This document shows positions 8,804 through 20,319 of a stretch of DNA of 64,000 bases, one piece after another. The DNA lies in NCBI GenBank assembly GCA_024235955.1, contig JACKLJ010000003.1, positions 310,001 through 374,000 on the forward strand. Reading direction: 5' to 3'. A model generated the notes under the pieces. It made no database searches. It worked only from the letters and a program-made list of their open reading frames with translations, and was not told the DNA's origin. A program made the translations under genes and the position numbers. This stretch comes from Burkholderiaceae bacterium. Lineage in GTDB: Bacteria; Pseudomonadota; Gammaproteobacteria; Burkholderiales; Burkholderiaceae_C. How positions within the stretch are numbered: position 1 is the stretch's first letter; every line of letters starts with the position of its first letter.

Positions 8804-9693
8804 AGATCCTGCTGCTGGGCAAGAACGGCCAGGTCGGCTGGGAGCTGCAGCGCAGCCTGGCGCCGCTGGGCGAGCTGGTGGCGCTGGACCGGCAGGGCGC
8901 GCCCGGGCTGGTGGGCGATGTGTCCGACCTGGACGGCCTGGCGGCCACGGTGCGTGCGCTGCGGCCGCAGCTGATCGTCAACGCCGCGGCCCATACGGCT
9001 GTGGACAAGGCCGAATCCGAGCCCGATCTGGCGCGCCGCCTCAACGCCGAGGCGCCCGCGGTATTGGCGCGCGAGGCCGCGGCCTGCGGCGCGCTGCTGG
9101 TGCACTACAGCACCGACTATGTGTTCGACGGTTCCGGCGAGCGCCCCTGGCGCGAGGATGACGCCACTGGCCCTCTGGGCGTGTACGGCCGCACCAAGCT
9201 GGAGGGCGAGCAGGCCATCGCCGCCAGCGGCTGCCGGCACCTGATCCTGCGCACCAGCTGGGTGTACGCGGCGCGCGGCGGCAACTTCGCCAAGACCATG
9301 CTGCGGCTGGCCCGGGAGCGCGAGCGCCTGACGGTGATCGACGACCAGTGGGGCGCCCCCACGGGCGCCGAGCTGATCGCCGACGTCACCGCACAGGCCG
9401 TGGCACAGCTGCGTCAGGTACCCGGCAAGGGCGGCCTGTACCACCTGGCCGCGGCCGGTGCGACCACCTGGTTTGAGTATGCAAAATACGTTCTGGCCCA
9501 GGCGCAGCGGGCGCAGCCAGCTATCGAAATGAAAGTGACCGAGGTGGCGCCCATCGCCACCCGCGACTATCCCACGCCGGCGCGCCGGCCCCACAATTCC
9601 CGTCTGGACTGCACCCGCCTGCAGGCCGCGTTCGACCTGCGTCTGCCGCCCTGGCAGGACGGGGTGCGCCGCATGCTGGCCGAAACCCTCTGA
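8800..9693 (+). CDS. rfbD: dTDP-4-dehydrorhamnose reductase
   Basis: A 297-residue reductase completing dTDP-L-rhamnose. Motifs are the N-terminal cofactor loop [18 protein letters not shown], and the catalytic YGRTKLEGE (Tyr-x3-Lys). The C-terminus carries the family signature [16 protein letters not shown]. The start at 8800 overlaps the rfbB stop. A stretch at 9482-9531 (encoding roughly [18 protein letters not shown]) matches the dispersed repeat R1 at DNA level, including GCGGGCGCAGCCAGCTATCG. The protein is still the usual length, so the repeat may have replaced rather than lengthened that segment. Confidence 0.96.
   Translation: MKILLLGKNGQVGWELQRSLAPLGELVALDRQGAPGLVGDVSDLDGLAATVRALRPQLIVNAAAHTAVDKAESEPDLARRLNAEAPAVLAREAAACGALLVHYSTDYVFDGSGERPWREDDATGPLGVYGRTKLEGEQAIAASGCRHLILRTSWVYAARGGNFAKTMLRLARERERLTVIDDQWGAPTGAELIADVTAQAVAQLRQVPGKGGLYHLAAAGATTWFEYAKYVLAQAQRAQPAIEMKVTEVAPIATRDYPTPARRPHNSRLDCTRLQAAFDLRLPPWQDGVRRMLAETL
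9482..9531 (+). repeat. Dispersed repeat R1, copy 2 (inside rfbD)
   Basis: The 3' half (GCGGGCGCAGCCAGCTATCG, then AAATG) matches the R1 core with one internal mismatch; the 5' half is diverged. It lies within the coding frame of rfbD. This is the weakest of the in-gene copies. Confidence 0.5.
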
Positions 9694-9704
9694 ACCCTGA
9701 ACCC

Positions 9705-10601
9705 ATGTCCGCACGCAAAGGCATCATCCTCGCCGGGGGCTCGGGCACCCGCCTGCACCCCGCCACCCTCGCGCTGAGCAAGCAGCTGCTGCCGGTGTAC
9801 GACAAGCCGATGGTCTACTACCCGCTGGCCACGCTGATGCTCGCCGGCATGCGGGACATCCTGGTCATCAGCACGCCGCAGGACACGCCGCGCTTCCAGC
9901 AACTGCTGGGCGACGGCAGCCAGTGGGGCCTGAACCTGCAGTACGCCGTGCAGCCCAGCCCCGACGGGCTGGCGCAGGCCTTTCTGATCGGCGAAGACTT
10001 CATCGGCAACGACCCGAGCGCCCTGGTGCTGGGCGACAACATCTTCTACGGCCACGACTTCGAGCCCCTGCTGATGCAGGCCGATGCGCAAGAGCACGGT
10101 GCCACGGTGTTCGCCTACCACGTGCACGACCCGGAGCGTTACGGCGTGGTGGCCTTCGACGCACGGGGCAAGGCCATCAGCATCGAGGAAAAGCCGAAGC
10201 AGCCGCAGAGCAGCTTCGCCGTCACCGGCCTGTACTTCTACGACCGTGATGTGGTGGAGGTGGCCAAGGCCGTGAAGCCCAGCGCGCGCGGTGAACTGGA
10301 GATCACGGCCGTGAACGACGCCTACCTGCAAAAGGGTCAGCTCAATGTGCAGATCATGGGCCGCGGCTACGCCTGGCTCGACACCGGCACGCACGACAGC
10401 CTGCTGGACGCGGGCCAGTTCATCGCCACGCTGGAGCGCCGCCAGGGCCTGAAGATCGCCTGCCCGGAAGAGATCGCCTGGCGCAAGGGCTTCATTGGCG
10501 ACGCGCAGCTCGAGCGTCTGGCCCAGCCGCTGGCCAAGAGCGGCTATGGCGCCTATCTGCTGCGCATGCTGCGCGAGAAAAGCGCCGGGGGTGGCGCATG
10601 A
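9705..10601 (+). CDS. rfbA: Glucose-1-phosphate thymidylyltransferase
   Basis: A 298-residue nucleotidyltransferase. The N-terminal [16 protein letters not shown] loop binds d[17 protein letters not shown] follows, and [12 protein letters not shown] carries the metal-binding Asp. It activates glucose-1-phosphate to dTDP-glucose, the entry step of the rhamnose pathway, and the enzyme is classically feedback-inhibited by dTDP-rhamnose. The length is at the family norm of about 290. It lies 11 bases after rfbD and overlaps rfbC by 4 bases. Confidence 0.97.
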   Translation: MSARKGIILAGGSGTRLHPATLALSKQLLPVYDKPMVYYPLATLMLAGMRDILVISTPQDTPRFQQLLGDGSQWGLNLQYAVQPSPDGLAQAFLIGEDFIGNDPSALVLGDNIFYGHDFEPLLMQADAQEHGATVFAYHVHDPERYGVVAFDARGKAISIEEKPKQPQSSFAVTGLYFYDRDVVEVAKAVKPSARGELEITAVNDAYLQKGQLNVQIMGRGYAWLDTGTHDSLLDAGQFIATLERRQGLKIACPEEIAWRKGFIGDAQLERLAQPLAKSGYGAYLLRMLREKSAGGGA

Positions 10602-11155
10602 ACGCCCAGTCCACCGCCATTGAAGGCGTGTTCGTGCTCGAGCCCAAGGTGTTCGGCGACGCGCGCGGCTTCTTCATGGAAAGCTACAACCGCCGCGCCT
10701 TCCGCGAGGCGACCGGCCTGGACATCGATTTCGTGCAGGACAACCACAGCCGCAGCCGCAAGGGCGTGCTGCGAGGCCTGCATTACCAGATCCAGCAGCC
10801 GCAGGGCAAGCTGGTGCGCGTGACCAGCGGCGCGGTGTTCGACGTGGCGGTGGACATCCGGCGCGGCTCGCCCACCTTCGGCCGCTGGGTGGGGGTGGAG
10901 CTGTCGGCCGACAACCACCGCCAGCTCTGGGTGCCACCAGGCATGGCCCACGGCTTCGTGGTGCTGAGCGAGAGCGCCGACTTCCTCTACAAGACCACCG
11001 ACTACTACGCCCCGCAGTTCGAGCGCAGCATCGCCTGGAACGACCCGACCATCGGCATCGACTGGCCGCTGGCCGCCCACGGCATCACCGAGCCGCTGCT
11101 GTCCGACAAGGACCGCGCCGGCCTGCCGCTGGCGCAGGCTGAGGTGTTCGGCTGA
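10598..11155 (+). CDS. rfbC: dTDP-4-dehydrorhamnose 3,5-epimerase
   Basis: A 185-residue cupin-fold epimerase. The catalytic histidine lies in [11 protein letters not shown]. The C-terminal signature [13 protein letters not shown] is followed by [16 protein letters not shown]. It epimerises C3 and C5 of dTDP-4-keto-6-deoxyglucose, so the four rfb genes form a complete dTDP-L-rhamnose pathway. The start overlaps the rfbA stop (ATGA). No other odd features. Confidence 0.97.
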   Translation: MNAQSTAIEGVFVLEPKVFGDARGFFMESYNRRAFREATGLDIDFVQDNHSRSRKGVLRGLHYQIQQPQGKLVRVTSGAVFDVAVDIRRGSPTFGRWVGVELSADNHRQLWVPPGMAHGFVVLSESADFLYKTTDYYAPQFERSIAWNDPTIGIDWPLAAHGITEPLLSDKDRAGLPLAQAEVFG

Positions 11156-11178
11156 GCGGCCGGCGGCGCAACGCGTTC

Positions 11179-11967
11179 GTGGGTATCACCGTTTCCATCG
11201 TCAGCCACGGCCATGGCGAAACCGTGGAGCATTTGCTGCAGCAAATGGCGGATCTGTCGGCGCCGCGGCCGGAGCGCGTCATCGTCACGCTCAACCAGCC
11301 CGAGCCGGTGCTGGCGCAGGGGCTGCGCGGGCGCAACTGGCCGTTCGACCTCGTGCTGACGGAGAACGCCGAGCCACTGGGCTTCGGCGCCAACCACAAC
11401 CGGGCCTTCGCGCTCGACGCGGAACGCGGCAGCAACGAGCGTTTCGCGGTGGTGAACCCGGACATCCGGCTGCGCGGCAACCCTTTTGGTTCGTTGCTGG
11501 CGGCGCTGGGCAGCGTGCCGCACGCCGGGCTCGCGTACCCGGTTCAGGTTGACGAGGACGGCCGCCGCCAGGACCACGAGCGCCTGCTGCCCACGCCCAA
11601 ACGCCTGGTGACGCGCCATCTGGGTCATGGCGCGGCCGAGGTGCCGACGGGGGCGACGCCGGACTGGGTGAACGCGGCGTTCCTGCTGCTGGTGCGCGAG
11701 GCCTTCGCCCAGGTGGGCGGGTTCGACGAACGCTTCCACATGTACTGCGAGGACGTGGACCTGTGCCTGCGCCTGCGTCTGGCGGGCTGGCAGCTGGCGC
11801 GCGCGGACGGTGCGGTGGTCGTTCACGCCGCGCAGCGCGCCAGCCGGCGCAGGTTGAGTCACCTGGGTTGGCACGTGCGCAGCCTGCTGCGGTTGTGGCG
11901 CTCCAGGTCCTGGCACGAGTTCCGTGCCGGCCAGGCCAACGGGCAGCGGGTTGGAGGCACGTCGTGA
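11179..11967 (+). CDS. Family 2 glycosyltransferase
   Basis: A 262-residue GT-A glycosyltransferase. The GTG start at 11179 places the first beta strand (ITVSIVSHGHGE) at the N-terminus, as usual. An NPD triad (VVNPDIRLRG) stands for the DXD metal site. MYCEDVDLCLRLRLAGW is the ED-containing acceptor/catalytic segment typical of rhamnosyltransferase-like GT2 enzymes. Its place directly after rfbBDAC suggests it transfers rhamnose to a surface glycan; donor and acceptor are inference. It overlaps the acyltransferase gene by 4 bases. Confidence 0.88.
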   Translation: MGITVSIVSHGHGETVEHLLQQMADLSAPRPERVIVTLNQPEPVLAQGLRGRNWPFDLVLTENAEPLGFGANHNRAFALDAERGSNERFAVVNPDIRLRGNPFGSLLAALGSVPHAGLAYPVQVDEDGRRQDHERLLPTPKRLVTRHLGHGAAEVPTGATPDWVNAAFLLLVREAFAQVGGFDERFHMYCEDVDLCLRLRLAGWQLARADGAVVVHAAQRASRRRLSHLGWHVRSLLRLWRSRSWHEFRAGQANGQRVGGTS

Positions 11968-13166
11968 GCCAGGCCGCGCCACGCTACCAGCGCAACTTCG
12001 GGCTCGACGTGCTGCGCTCGCTGGCCATCAGCGCGGTGCTGATGAACCACGCCTACCTGGGCTTCTTCGTGGCCAACGGGCTGTCGAAATGGGAAGGCTG
12101 GCGCGCCGCGCTCAGCGCCTGCGCGGTGTTCTCGATCGAATGGCTGTTCGTGCTGAGTGGCTTCCTGATCGGCTCCATGATGATCCGCAGCTTCGAGACA
12201 CGCGCCGGCTGGTGGGCCAGCGCGCGTGATTTCTGGTTGCGGCGCTGGTTCCGGACCATTCCCAACTACTACCTGTTCCTGGCCATCAACGCCGCGCTGG
12301 CGTGGTGGGGCATCGAGGAAGGGCGGTTTTCATGGTCGTTCGCGGCGTTTTCGCAGAATTTGCTGCGGGCGCAGGAAAAGCCGCTGTTCTTTGCCGAGGC
12401 CTGGTCGCTGGCGCTGGACGAATGGTTTTACGCGCTGATGCCGCTGCTGCTCGGCCTGATGGCGCTGCTCTGGCGGGCGCCGCGCCACTACCTGTTCTGG
12501 GCAGTGGCGCTGACGCTGATCGCCGTGCCCTCGGTGTTGCGCAGCCTGGGCGCGCCGCCGCAGCATTTCTTCCAGTGGGACGACGACATCCGTCGCGTCA
12601 CCGTCATGCACCTCGACGCCACGGGCTGGGGCGTGGCTGCGGCCATTCTCAACCGTTGGCATACCGGCTGGTGGGGCCGCTGGCAGGGCGCCAAGGCGTT
12701 GTTGGGTGCGCTGCTGATGGCGGGCGCGGTGGCGGCGATGTTCTATTTCATGCGCGTCGACTGGCGCGGCGTTGCCGGCGGTCGCTTCAACGATCTGCCT
12801 TTGATCAGCGCGCCCTCACTGGCCGTGGTGCTGATGCTGCCCTGGTTGACCAATGTGCAGGCCGGCGCACAGGCCGTGCGCTGGCTGGCGGCGCGGATCG
12901 GCGACTATTCGTATTCGGTGTACCTGTGCCACTTTCCCATGCTGATGCTCATGGTGCATGCGGTGAAGGCGCGGGGCTGGGACATGGGCGCCGTGGTGGG
13001 CTGGGTGGTGCCGCTCTGGGTGGTGCTGGTGGTGAGTCTGTCGGCGCTGGTGTTCCACCTGTTCGAGAAGCCGGTGTCCGATCTGCGGGAGCGGTTCACG
13101 CGGCGCGTGCAGGCCGGGCCCTTCAGCGCCAAGGCCCAGGACGGGCCCTCGTCCGCGGGGCGCTGA
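11964..13166 (+). CDS. Membrane O-acyltransferase (acyltransferase 3 family)
   Basis: A 400-residue polytopic membrane protein of the OafA/NodX family. The GTG start at 11964 has GGAG at 11953-11956 and overlaps the upstream stop. The N-terminal GLDVLRSLAISAVLMNHAYL contains the conserved catalytic-type His, and IEWLFVLSGFLIG and DFWLRRWFRTIPNYY are the family's Arg-rich loop region. About ten hydrophobic segments follow, with SYSVYLCHFPMLML near the C-terminus. There is no C-terminal SGNH domain. Such enzymes O-acetylate sugars of surface polysaccharides in the inner membrane, consistent with the rhamnose/glycosyltransferase neighbours. Confidence 0.9.
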   Translation: MSQAAPRYQRNFGLDVLRSLAISAVLMNHAYLGFFVANGLSKWEGWRAALSACAVFSIEWLFVLSGFLIGSMMIRSFETRAGWWASARDFWLRRWFRTIPNYYLFLAINAALAWWGIEEGRFSWSFAAFSQNLLRAQEKPLFFAEAWSLALDEWFYALMPLLLGLMALLWRAPRHYLFWAVALTLIAVPSVLRSLGAPPQHFFQWDDDIRRVTVMHLDATGWGVAAAILNRWHTGWWGRWQGAKALLGALLMAGAVAAMFYFMRVDWRGVAGGRFNDLPLISAPSLAVVLMLPWLTNVQAGAQAVRWLAARIGDYSYSVYLCHFPMLMLMVHAVKARGWDMGAVVGWVVPLWVVLVVSLSALVFHLFEKPVSDLRERFTRRVQAGPFSAKAQDGPSSAGR

Positions 13167-13255
13167 GCGCGTGACCGTACCCCCTTAGAATTTGCTGCTT
13201 GCACTGCGCGCTGGCGCCTGAAGGCCGGGCGTGCGGCGCATGGGCCCGAGCTCAC

Positions 13256-15008
<1,753 letters not shown>

Positions 15009-15016
<8 letters not shown>

Positions 15017-16244
15017 ATTCAGCTGGCGCGCGGCCCAGGCCGACGGGCAACTGGTGGAAGGTCGGCTCGAGGCCGCGGCCGCCGACGCCGTGCTGCGCCA
15101 CCTGCGCGAGCGCGGGCTGACGCCGATCAAGGTGGAAGACGCGCTGGCGCAGGCTGCGGGCCCGGCGGGCGGGCTGCGCGGCACGCGTGGCAACCGCGCC
15201 CTGCGCGGCCCGGTCAACCGGGCGGACGTGCTGGCCTTCACGTCCGAGCTTTCGATCATGTTGCGCGCCGGCCTGGCGCTGGACAACGCGCTGCGCGTGC
15301 TGATCGAGATGAGCGCCAAACCCAGCGTCAAGACCTTGCTGGAGGGTGTGCTGGAGGACGTGAAGGGCGGCGCCCCGTTCAGCCGGGCACTGACGGCGCG
15401 GCGGGAGCTGTTCGGCGACTTCTACATCAACATGGTTCGCTCGGGCGAGGCCAGCGGCCAGATGTCGCAGGTGCTCGAGCGCCTGGTGGAGCACATGAAC
15501 CGCCTGCGTGCGCTGCGCGAAAGCGTGATTTCCGCCACCCTGTACCCGGCCATCCTGCTCGGCGTGGCGGTGCTGTCGCTGGTGGGCATGCTGGGCTTCG
15601 TCGTGCCCCAGTTCGAGAAGCTGTTCAAGGACATGGGCGATGCGCTGCCACTCCCCACGCGGATCGTGATGTCGCTCGGTCACGGGTTCAAGGCCCACGG
15701 CCTGATGCTGGCCATCGCGGCCCTGCTGATCGGCTGGGTGGGCTGGCGCTGGCTGCGGTCGCCGGCGGGGCGCGGATGGTGGCAGAATCGCGCGCTTCGC
15801 CTGCCGGTGGTGGGTGCCTTGCTTTACAAATACGAGCTGACGCTGTTCACGCGTTCGCTGGGGACGCTGCTGGGCAACGGGGTGCCATTGCTGACCGCCT
15901 TGCACATCGCCACGGAAACGGTGGGCAATGCCAACCTGCGTGGGCCGCTTGCCACCATGGGGCCTCAGGTCAAGGAAGGTACACGCATGGTGCGCGCCAT
16001 GGAGAACACCAGGGTGTTTGAACCATTGGCAGTCAACCTGGTCAGAGTCGGCGAGGAAACCGGCCGTATCGGCCCCATGATGCTGGAGCTTTCCAGCGTC
16101 CTGGACCGGGAGGTGGAAACCGGCATCAAGCGCGCGCTCACGCTGCTGGAGCCGGTGCTGATCCTGTTGCTGGGCGTTCTGATCGCGGCCATCATCGTCT
16201 CCATCCTGCTGGGCATTCTTTCCATCAACGACCTGGCGGGCTGA
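15009..16244 (+). CDS. gspF: Type II secretion inner-membrane protein GspF
   Basis: A 411-residue polytopic platform protein. Two GspF cytoplasmic repeats (about 75-195 and 275-395) are each followed by membrane segments, for example ATLYPAILLGVAVLSLVGMLGF and the C-terminal VLILLLGVLIAAIIVSILL (given here in parts of 20 or fewer residues where longer: ATLYPAILLGVAVLS). It is the partner of GspE and GspL in the secretion motor. Length and layout are standard. It overlaps gspE by 8 bases and lies 27 bases ahead of gspG. Confidence 0.97.
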
Positions 16245-16271
16245 CCCGTTCTTCTCAAGGGAAATCGACAC

Positions 16272-16724
16272 ATGAAGAGTTTCATCAGCCATCGCTGGCC
16301 GCACAGGGTCGCTCGTTCGGTGGGCGCCGGCTTCACGCTCATCGAGATGCTGGTCGTGATCGCGATCATCGCGCTGCTGGCCGGCCTGGTGGGGCCGGCG
16401 GTCATGGACCGGCTGGGCGGGGCCAAGTCGAAGACGGCGGCGATCCAGATCGCCGATCTCGACAAGTCGCTGGAACTGTTCAAGCTCGACGTCGGCCGCT
16501 ACCCGACCAATGCAGAAGGTTTGCAGGCCCTGGTCACCCAGCCAGCTTCGGCCAATGGCTGGAATGGCCCGTACCTGAAGGGGGGCCTGCCGGCCGACCC
16601 GTGGGGCAACCCCTACCATTACGCCAACCCGGGCCCCAATGGCGGCCTGGAGATCCTCTCATTGGGTGCCGACAATGCCCCGGGTGGCGAGGGCGAGAAC
16701 GCGGACGTCCGCAACAAGCACTGA
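16272..16724 (+). CDS. gspG: Major pseudopilin GspG
   Basis: A 150-residue pseudopilin. A short leader ends in Gly and is cut before FTLIEMLVVIAII, with Glu at +5 as needed for assembly. The C-terminal domain has the GspG calcium-loop region (DPWGNPYHY, ILSLGADNAPGGEGENADV). It should be processed by a prepilin peptidase that is not encoded in this window. The start at 16272 follows AAGGGAAA at 16258-16265. Confidence 0.96.
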   Translation: MKSFISHRWPHRVARSVGAGFTLIEMLVVIAIIALLAGLVGPAVMDRLGGAKSKTAAIQIADLDKSLELFKLDVGRYPTNAEGLQALVTQPASANGWNGPYLKGGLPADPWGNPYHYANPGPNGGLEILSLGADNAPGGEGENADVRNKH

Positions 16725-16729
16725 GCCCG

Positions 16730-17221
16730 ATGGTGCTGGAGCGCGCGCGGCGCCCGATGCCGGCGGGGCATCGCAGGCATCTGCGCGGCTTCACGCTGAT
16801 CGAATTGCTGGTGGTGTTCGCCGTGCTGGCGCTTATCGTCGGCCTGGTGCCCATCGCGTTCGGCCGATTGAACGAGTCTGTCCAATACCGCGACACCGTG
16901 CGTGCCGTGGTGACGGCGATGCGCAGCGCGCGGCAAAGGGCGATGAGCGAGGGTGTTCCCGTGCGCTTCGTGGTCGATCTGGAGCAGCGTCGCTTCGGGG
17001 TCGAGCCTGGCCCCGTGCAACAAGTCCCTGAACCGCTTGAGATGCGCGCCGTCATGGCGCGCGAGGCGGGTACGGCCGACGGGCGCATGGCGATCCAGTT
17101 TCTTCCGCAGGGCGGCGCCAGCGGCGGCAGCGTGGACCTGATCCGCCCGTCCGGCGCTGGCGTCCGGATGCGCGTGGACTGGTTCTCGGGGCGCGTCGAG
17201 CAGGAGCCGATCGAGCGATGA
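16730..17221 (+). CDS. gspH: Minor pseudopilin GspH
   Basis: A 163-residue minor pseudopilin. The prepilin signature is RGFTLIELLVVFAVLALIVG with Glu at +5; the leader is about 22 residues and basic. Conserved GspH features include RSARQRAMSEGVPV. It starts 5 bases after the gspG stop and overlaps gspI by 4 bases. It is expected to join the pseudopilus near the tip. Confidence 0.92.
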   Translation: MVLERARRPMPAGHRRHLRGFTLIELLVVFAVLALIVGLVPIAFGRLNESVQYRDTVRAVVTAMRSARQRAMSEGVPVRFVVDLEQRRFGVEPGPVQQVPEPLEMRAVMAREAGTADGRMAIQFLPQGGASGGSVDLIRPSGAGVRMRVDWFSGRVEQEPIER

Positions 17222-17628
17222 GGCGCCCCATGCAGCGTCGCGACAAGGGCTTTTCGCTGCTGGAGGTGCTGGTGGCGTTCGCCATCATGGGCATGGCGCT
17301 GACCCTGATCTACCGGGTCATGGGGGGCAGTGCCCGGCACGTGGGTGCCATCGATGCCCAGGAGCGGGCCGTGTTGCTCGCGGCTTCCCTGCTGGAGGCG
17401 CAGCGCAGCGTGCCGCCTCGGGGGCTGGCCAGCCGCGCTCAGGCGGATGGCTATGCATGGCAGATCGAATCGCGGCCATACCCGACGCCGCTGAATTCGT
17501 CGCCCAACGCCGCGAGGTTGCACGAGGTCCGTGTCACGGTGGCCTGGAGCGATGGCGACGCGCCCAGGAGCTACACCTTGACGAGCCTGCGTCCCGAGTT
17601 CGTGCCGCCGGCACAGGTGCGGCGATGA
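17218..17628 (+). CDS. gspI: Minor pseudopilin GspI
   Basis: A 136-residue pseudopilin with KGFSLLEVLVAFAIMGMALT (Glu at +5) right after a short basic leader. The small C-terminal domain is typical of GspI, which nucleates the GspI-J-K tip complex. ATGA overlaps link it to both neighbours. Confidence 0.93.
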   Translation: MRRPMQRRDKGFSLLEVLVAFAIMGMALTLIYRVMGGSARHVGAIDAQERAVLLAASLLEAQRSVPPRGLASRAQADGYAWQIESRPYPTPLNSSPNAARLHEVRVTVAWSDGDAPRSYTLTSLRPEFVPPAQVRR

Positions 17629-18326
17629 TGCGTCGCACCGTTTCGCTTGCCGCGGGGCGCCGGCGCCCCATGGGCGGTTTCACCCTGGTGGAGGTGCTGA
17701 TCGCCATTTCGCTGCTGTCGCTGCTGATGCTGGTGCTGACCGGCGCGATGCGGGCCTTAGGGCAGACCGAGGTGCGCGTGGAACAACGCATCGACCAGGC
17801 CGACGAATACCGCATCGCCCGCCAGTTTCTCCGCGGCAGCTTCAGCCAGGTGTCGGCGCGAGGCTACGAGTCCCGATCGGTCGACCGGCCGGGGGAGTAT
17901 CCGTTCTTCTCGGGCGACACCAGTTCTGTGGCCTGGGTCGGTGCCATGCCTGCACGTTTCGGCGGCGGCGGCCGCCATTACCTCCGCCTGGCGGTGGAGC
18001 CGGTTGACGGCCAGAACAGCCTCGTGCTGCGCTACGCGCCGTGGGACGGCAGCCCCGGGTTCTCGGCCTGGCAGGCTGCGAGCACGCAGGTCATTGCCCA
18101 TTCGGTGCGTGCCATGCGGCTCAGCTACCGGCATCCTTTGACAGGCGAATGGCTGGACGCCTGGCCACCACCCGCGTCCATGCTGGTGGCCCTGCAGGTG
18201 AAATTGCCCGACGCGGTGCGGATCGACTACGACGTCGATGGGCCGCCGTGGCCGCCCATGGTGCTGCTTCTGACGCCCACGTTCATGAGCGATCCAAGTG
18301 CCAACATCGCGGTGTTTGGCGGATGA
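17625..18326 (+). CDS. gspJ: Minor pseudopilin GspJ
   Basis: A 233-residue pseudopilin with GGFTLVEVLIAISLLSLLML (Glu at +5). The start is ATGATG at 17625, overlapping the gspI stop. The large C-terminal beta domain matches GspJ length. It binds GspI and GspK at the pseudopilus tip according to family knowledge. Confidence 0.93.
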   Translation: MMRRTVSLAAGRRRPMGGFTLVEVLIAISLLSLLMLVLTGAMRALGQTEVRVEQRIDQADEYRIARQFLRGSFSQVSARGYESRSVDRPGEYPFFSGDTSSVAWVGAMPARFGGGGRHYLRLAVEPVDGQNSLVLRYAPWDGSPGFSAWQAASTQVIAHSVRAMRLSYRHPLTGEWLDAWPPPASMLVALQVKLPDAVRIDYDVDGPPWPPMVLLLTPTFMSDPSANIAVFGG

Positions 18327-19198
18327 GGCGCGTGATGGACGGACGTTCATTCACTTCGTCGCGCGTGCGCGGCATGGCGCTGGTCGCCGTCCTCTGGATC
18401 GTGGCGGCGCTGAGCGTCATGGCGACCGGCCTGACGGCCACCGTGAAAGACCAGATCCAGGCGGTCAGCGCCGAACGGCAAGGCGTGGAGGCCGAGGCCA
18501 TCGGCGACGCCGCGATCGACCTGGTGCTGCAGCAGTTGCTGGTGGGCAACACGACGGTCAGCAGCATCACCATTTCCAACGTCTCTTACGCCGGGCAGGA
18601 GGTGCGCGTTGAAGTGGCTCCGCTCAACGGGCTCATTTCGTTGAACGACGCGCCTGAGCCGCTGATGGCCGCGCTGTTACAGGTAGCCGGCGGGCTGTCG
18701 CAGGGCGAGGCGCAGGCACTGGCCCATGCCGCCGTGGAATGGCGCGACGGGATTCCGGCTGCTGCGGGGGGCGCCGGTTCGCAGCCTCGCATGTTCGAAA
18801 CGGCCCAGGATTTGCTGCTCGTGCCGGGTTTCACCTATCTGCTGTACGAACGGTTGGCTCCTTTGGTATCCGCCGACCTACGCGGGGCCAGCCGCGTCAA
18901 CCCGCTGGCGGCTCCGCCGGGTGTGCTGCGGGTGTTGGCCGGTGGCAACGCCGGCAGGGTGGACCAATTCCTGAGTCAGCGTGGCGGCGGCTCCGCAGCC
19001 CCTGATTTCAGCGGGCTGGCGCCGGCTTTCATGGATCTGTCCGGTTCCAACATGCTGCGCCTGCGGGCCTTTGTCGGCTCCGGAGCGGACAAAACTACAA
19101 TCCTGACCCGCGACGTCGCCCTGGATCAGGGACACGCCTATGGTGTTCCCTGGCGCGATCTGCGCCGCTGGCGTCAAACCGCAGAGGCCGAGGGCTGA
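18323..19198 (+). CDS. gspK: Pseudopilus tip protein GspK
   Basis: A 291-residue pseudopilin. The leader ends RG, followed by MALVAVLWIVAALSVMATG; Glu at +5 is absent, which is normal for GspK. NPLAAPPGVLRVLAGG near residue 195 belongs to the GspK helical domain. The start at 18323 overlaps the gspJ stop. It caps the pseudopilus in this family. Confidence 0.93.
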   Translation: MRRVMDGRSFTSSRVRGMALVAVLWIVAALSVMATGLTATVKDQIQAVSAERQGVEAEAIGDAAIDLVLQQLLVGNTTVSSITISNVSYAGQEVRVEVAPLNGLISLNDAPEPLMAALLQVAGGLSQGEAQALAHAAVEWRDGIPAAAGGAGSQPRMFETAQDLLLVPGFTYLLYERLAPLVSADLRGASRVNPLAAPPGVLRVLAGGNAGRVDQFLSQRGGGSAAPDFSGLAPAFMDLSGSNMLRLRAFVGSGADKTTILTRDVALDQGHAYGVPWRDLRRWRQTAEAEG

Positions 19199-19215
19199 GC
19201 GGAATCAAGAGCTTC

Positions 19216-20319
19216 ATGTCCAGTCAATCATCGAGTGCCACCAGCCTGTTCGGCCTGGATCTTGCCAAATGGCCTTCCCAATGGCGGGAGGCCGGGGAAT
19301 TCCTGCTGGGATTGCCGCTGCTGCGGGGCTTGAACCCGGGCGTCTACGTGCGCCTGATCCAACCGGGCGCCGCGCCGAGCGACTGGCTGCTTCGTCACGG
19401 CCATGCACTGCGCGTCGCCGCGCTGCCCAAGGCCGTTTCGCCGGTAGAGGCTTTTGCCCTGAGCCGCGACAGCGTGCTGGAGCGGCGGCTGCGCCTGCCG
19501 CGTTTGGCGGCGGCGGATCTGCAGCACGCAGTGGAACTGGAGGTCGCGGGCATCAGTCCGTTCCCGGCCGATGACACCGTGTTCGGATTCGTGGCGCTTC
19601 CGGCGTCGGACGGTGCGGATCAGGTGGACGTGGTGATCGCGTCGCGCGCCCAGGTCACGGCCGCGATGCGCCAGGATGGTGCACTGGCGCCAGATCACGC
19701 GGAGGTCTGGGTGACCCCGGACGCCTCCCAAACTGCCGCAGGCGATTTCGCTCCGTTGATCTTGCGTGGCTTCGGCGAGAGTCGGCGCGAAGCCCTGGTG
19801 GCGCGCGGCCGCCGCCGCTCGCTGGGCTGGGTGCTGCTGGCGGTGCTGCTGCTGGCCGGCATTCTTCTGACGCCGACCCTGTTCGCGCGCCAGCGTGCCA
19901 TCCAGGCCCAGACAGCTTTTGACGATCTGCAGCGCCGCGCCGCACCGCAGATGGCGCAGCGCCAGGCTGCGGTCGAGCGCGCCGACGTGTTGCGCAATGT
20001 GGGCGAGATCGTTCGTGAACAGCTGGCTCTGGCGCCGCTGCTGAACATGCTGACCACCGCCGTGCCGGACGGCGCCTGGCTGACTTCGCTGCGGCTGGAG
20101 GGGCGCAAGCTGGTTCTCAACGGCAATGCCGACGACGCCGCGGCGCTGGTGCAGCGCCTGGCGTCCCAACCTGGCGTCAGCGATGTGCGGCTGGCCTCGC
20201 CGGCCACCCGTGCACCCGGCGACAGCAAGGAGCGCTTCATCATCGAACTGACGGCCGACCCGGCGCGCTACGGCGTCGCCCTGGGCGCCAGCGCACAGCC
20301 GGCGGAGCGCCGCCCATGA
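19216..20319 (+). CDS. gspL: Type II secretion protein GspL
   Basis: A 367-residue protein. It has an N-terminal cytoplasmic actin-like part (with the platform-recruiting role toward GspE in the family) and one transmembrane segment around residues 197-218 (LGWVLLAVLLLAGILL). The periplasmic ferredoxin-like/PilN-type domain ends in FIIELTADPARYG. It overlaps gspM by 4 bases. Order and topology support GspL even though the cytoplasmic domain is divergent. Confidence 0.9.
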   Translation: MSSQSSSATSLFGLDLAKWPSQWREAGEFLLGLPLLRGLNPGVYVRLIQPGAAPSDWLLRHGHALRVAALPKAVSPVEAFALSRDSVLERRLRLPRLAAADLQHAVELEVAGISPFPADDTVFGFVALPASDGADQVDVVIASRAQVTAAMRQDGALAPDHAEVWVTPDASQTAAGDFAPLILRGFGESRREALVARGRRRSLGWVLLAVLLLAGILLTPTLFARQRAIQAQTAFDDLQRRAAPQMAQRQAAVERADVLRNVGEIVREQLALAPLLNMLTTAVPDGAWLTSLRLEGRKLVLNGNADDAAALVQRLASQPGVSDVRLASPATRAPGDSKERFIIELTADPARYGVALGASAQPAERRP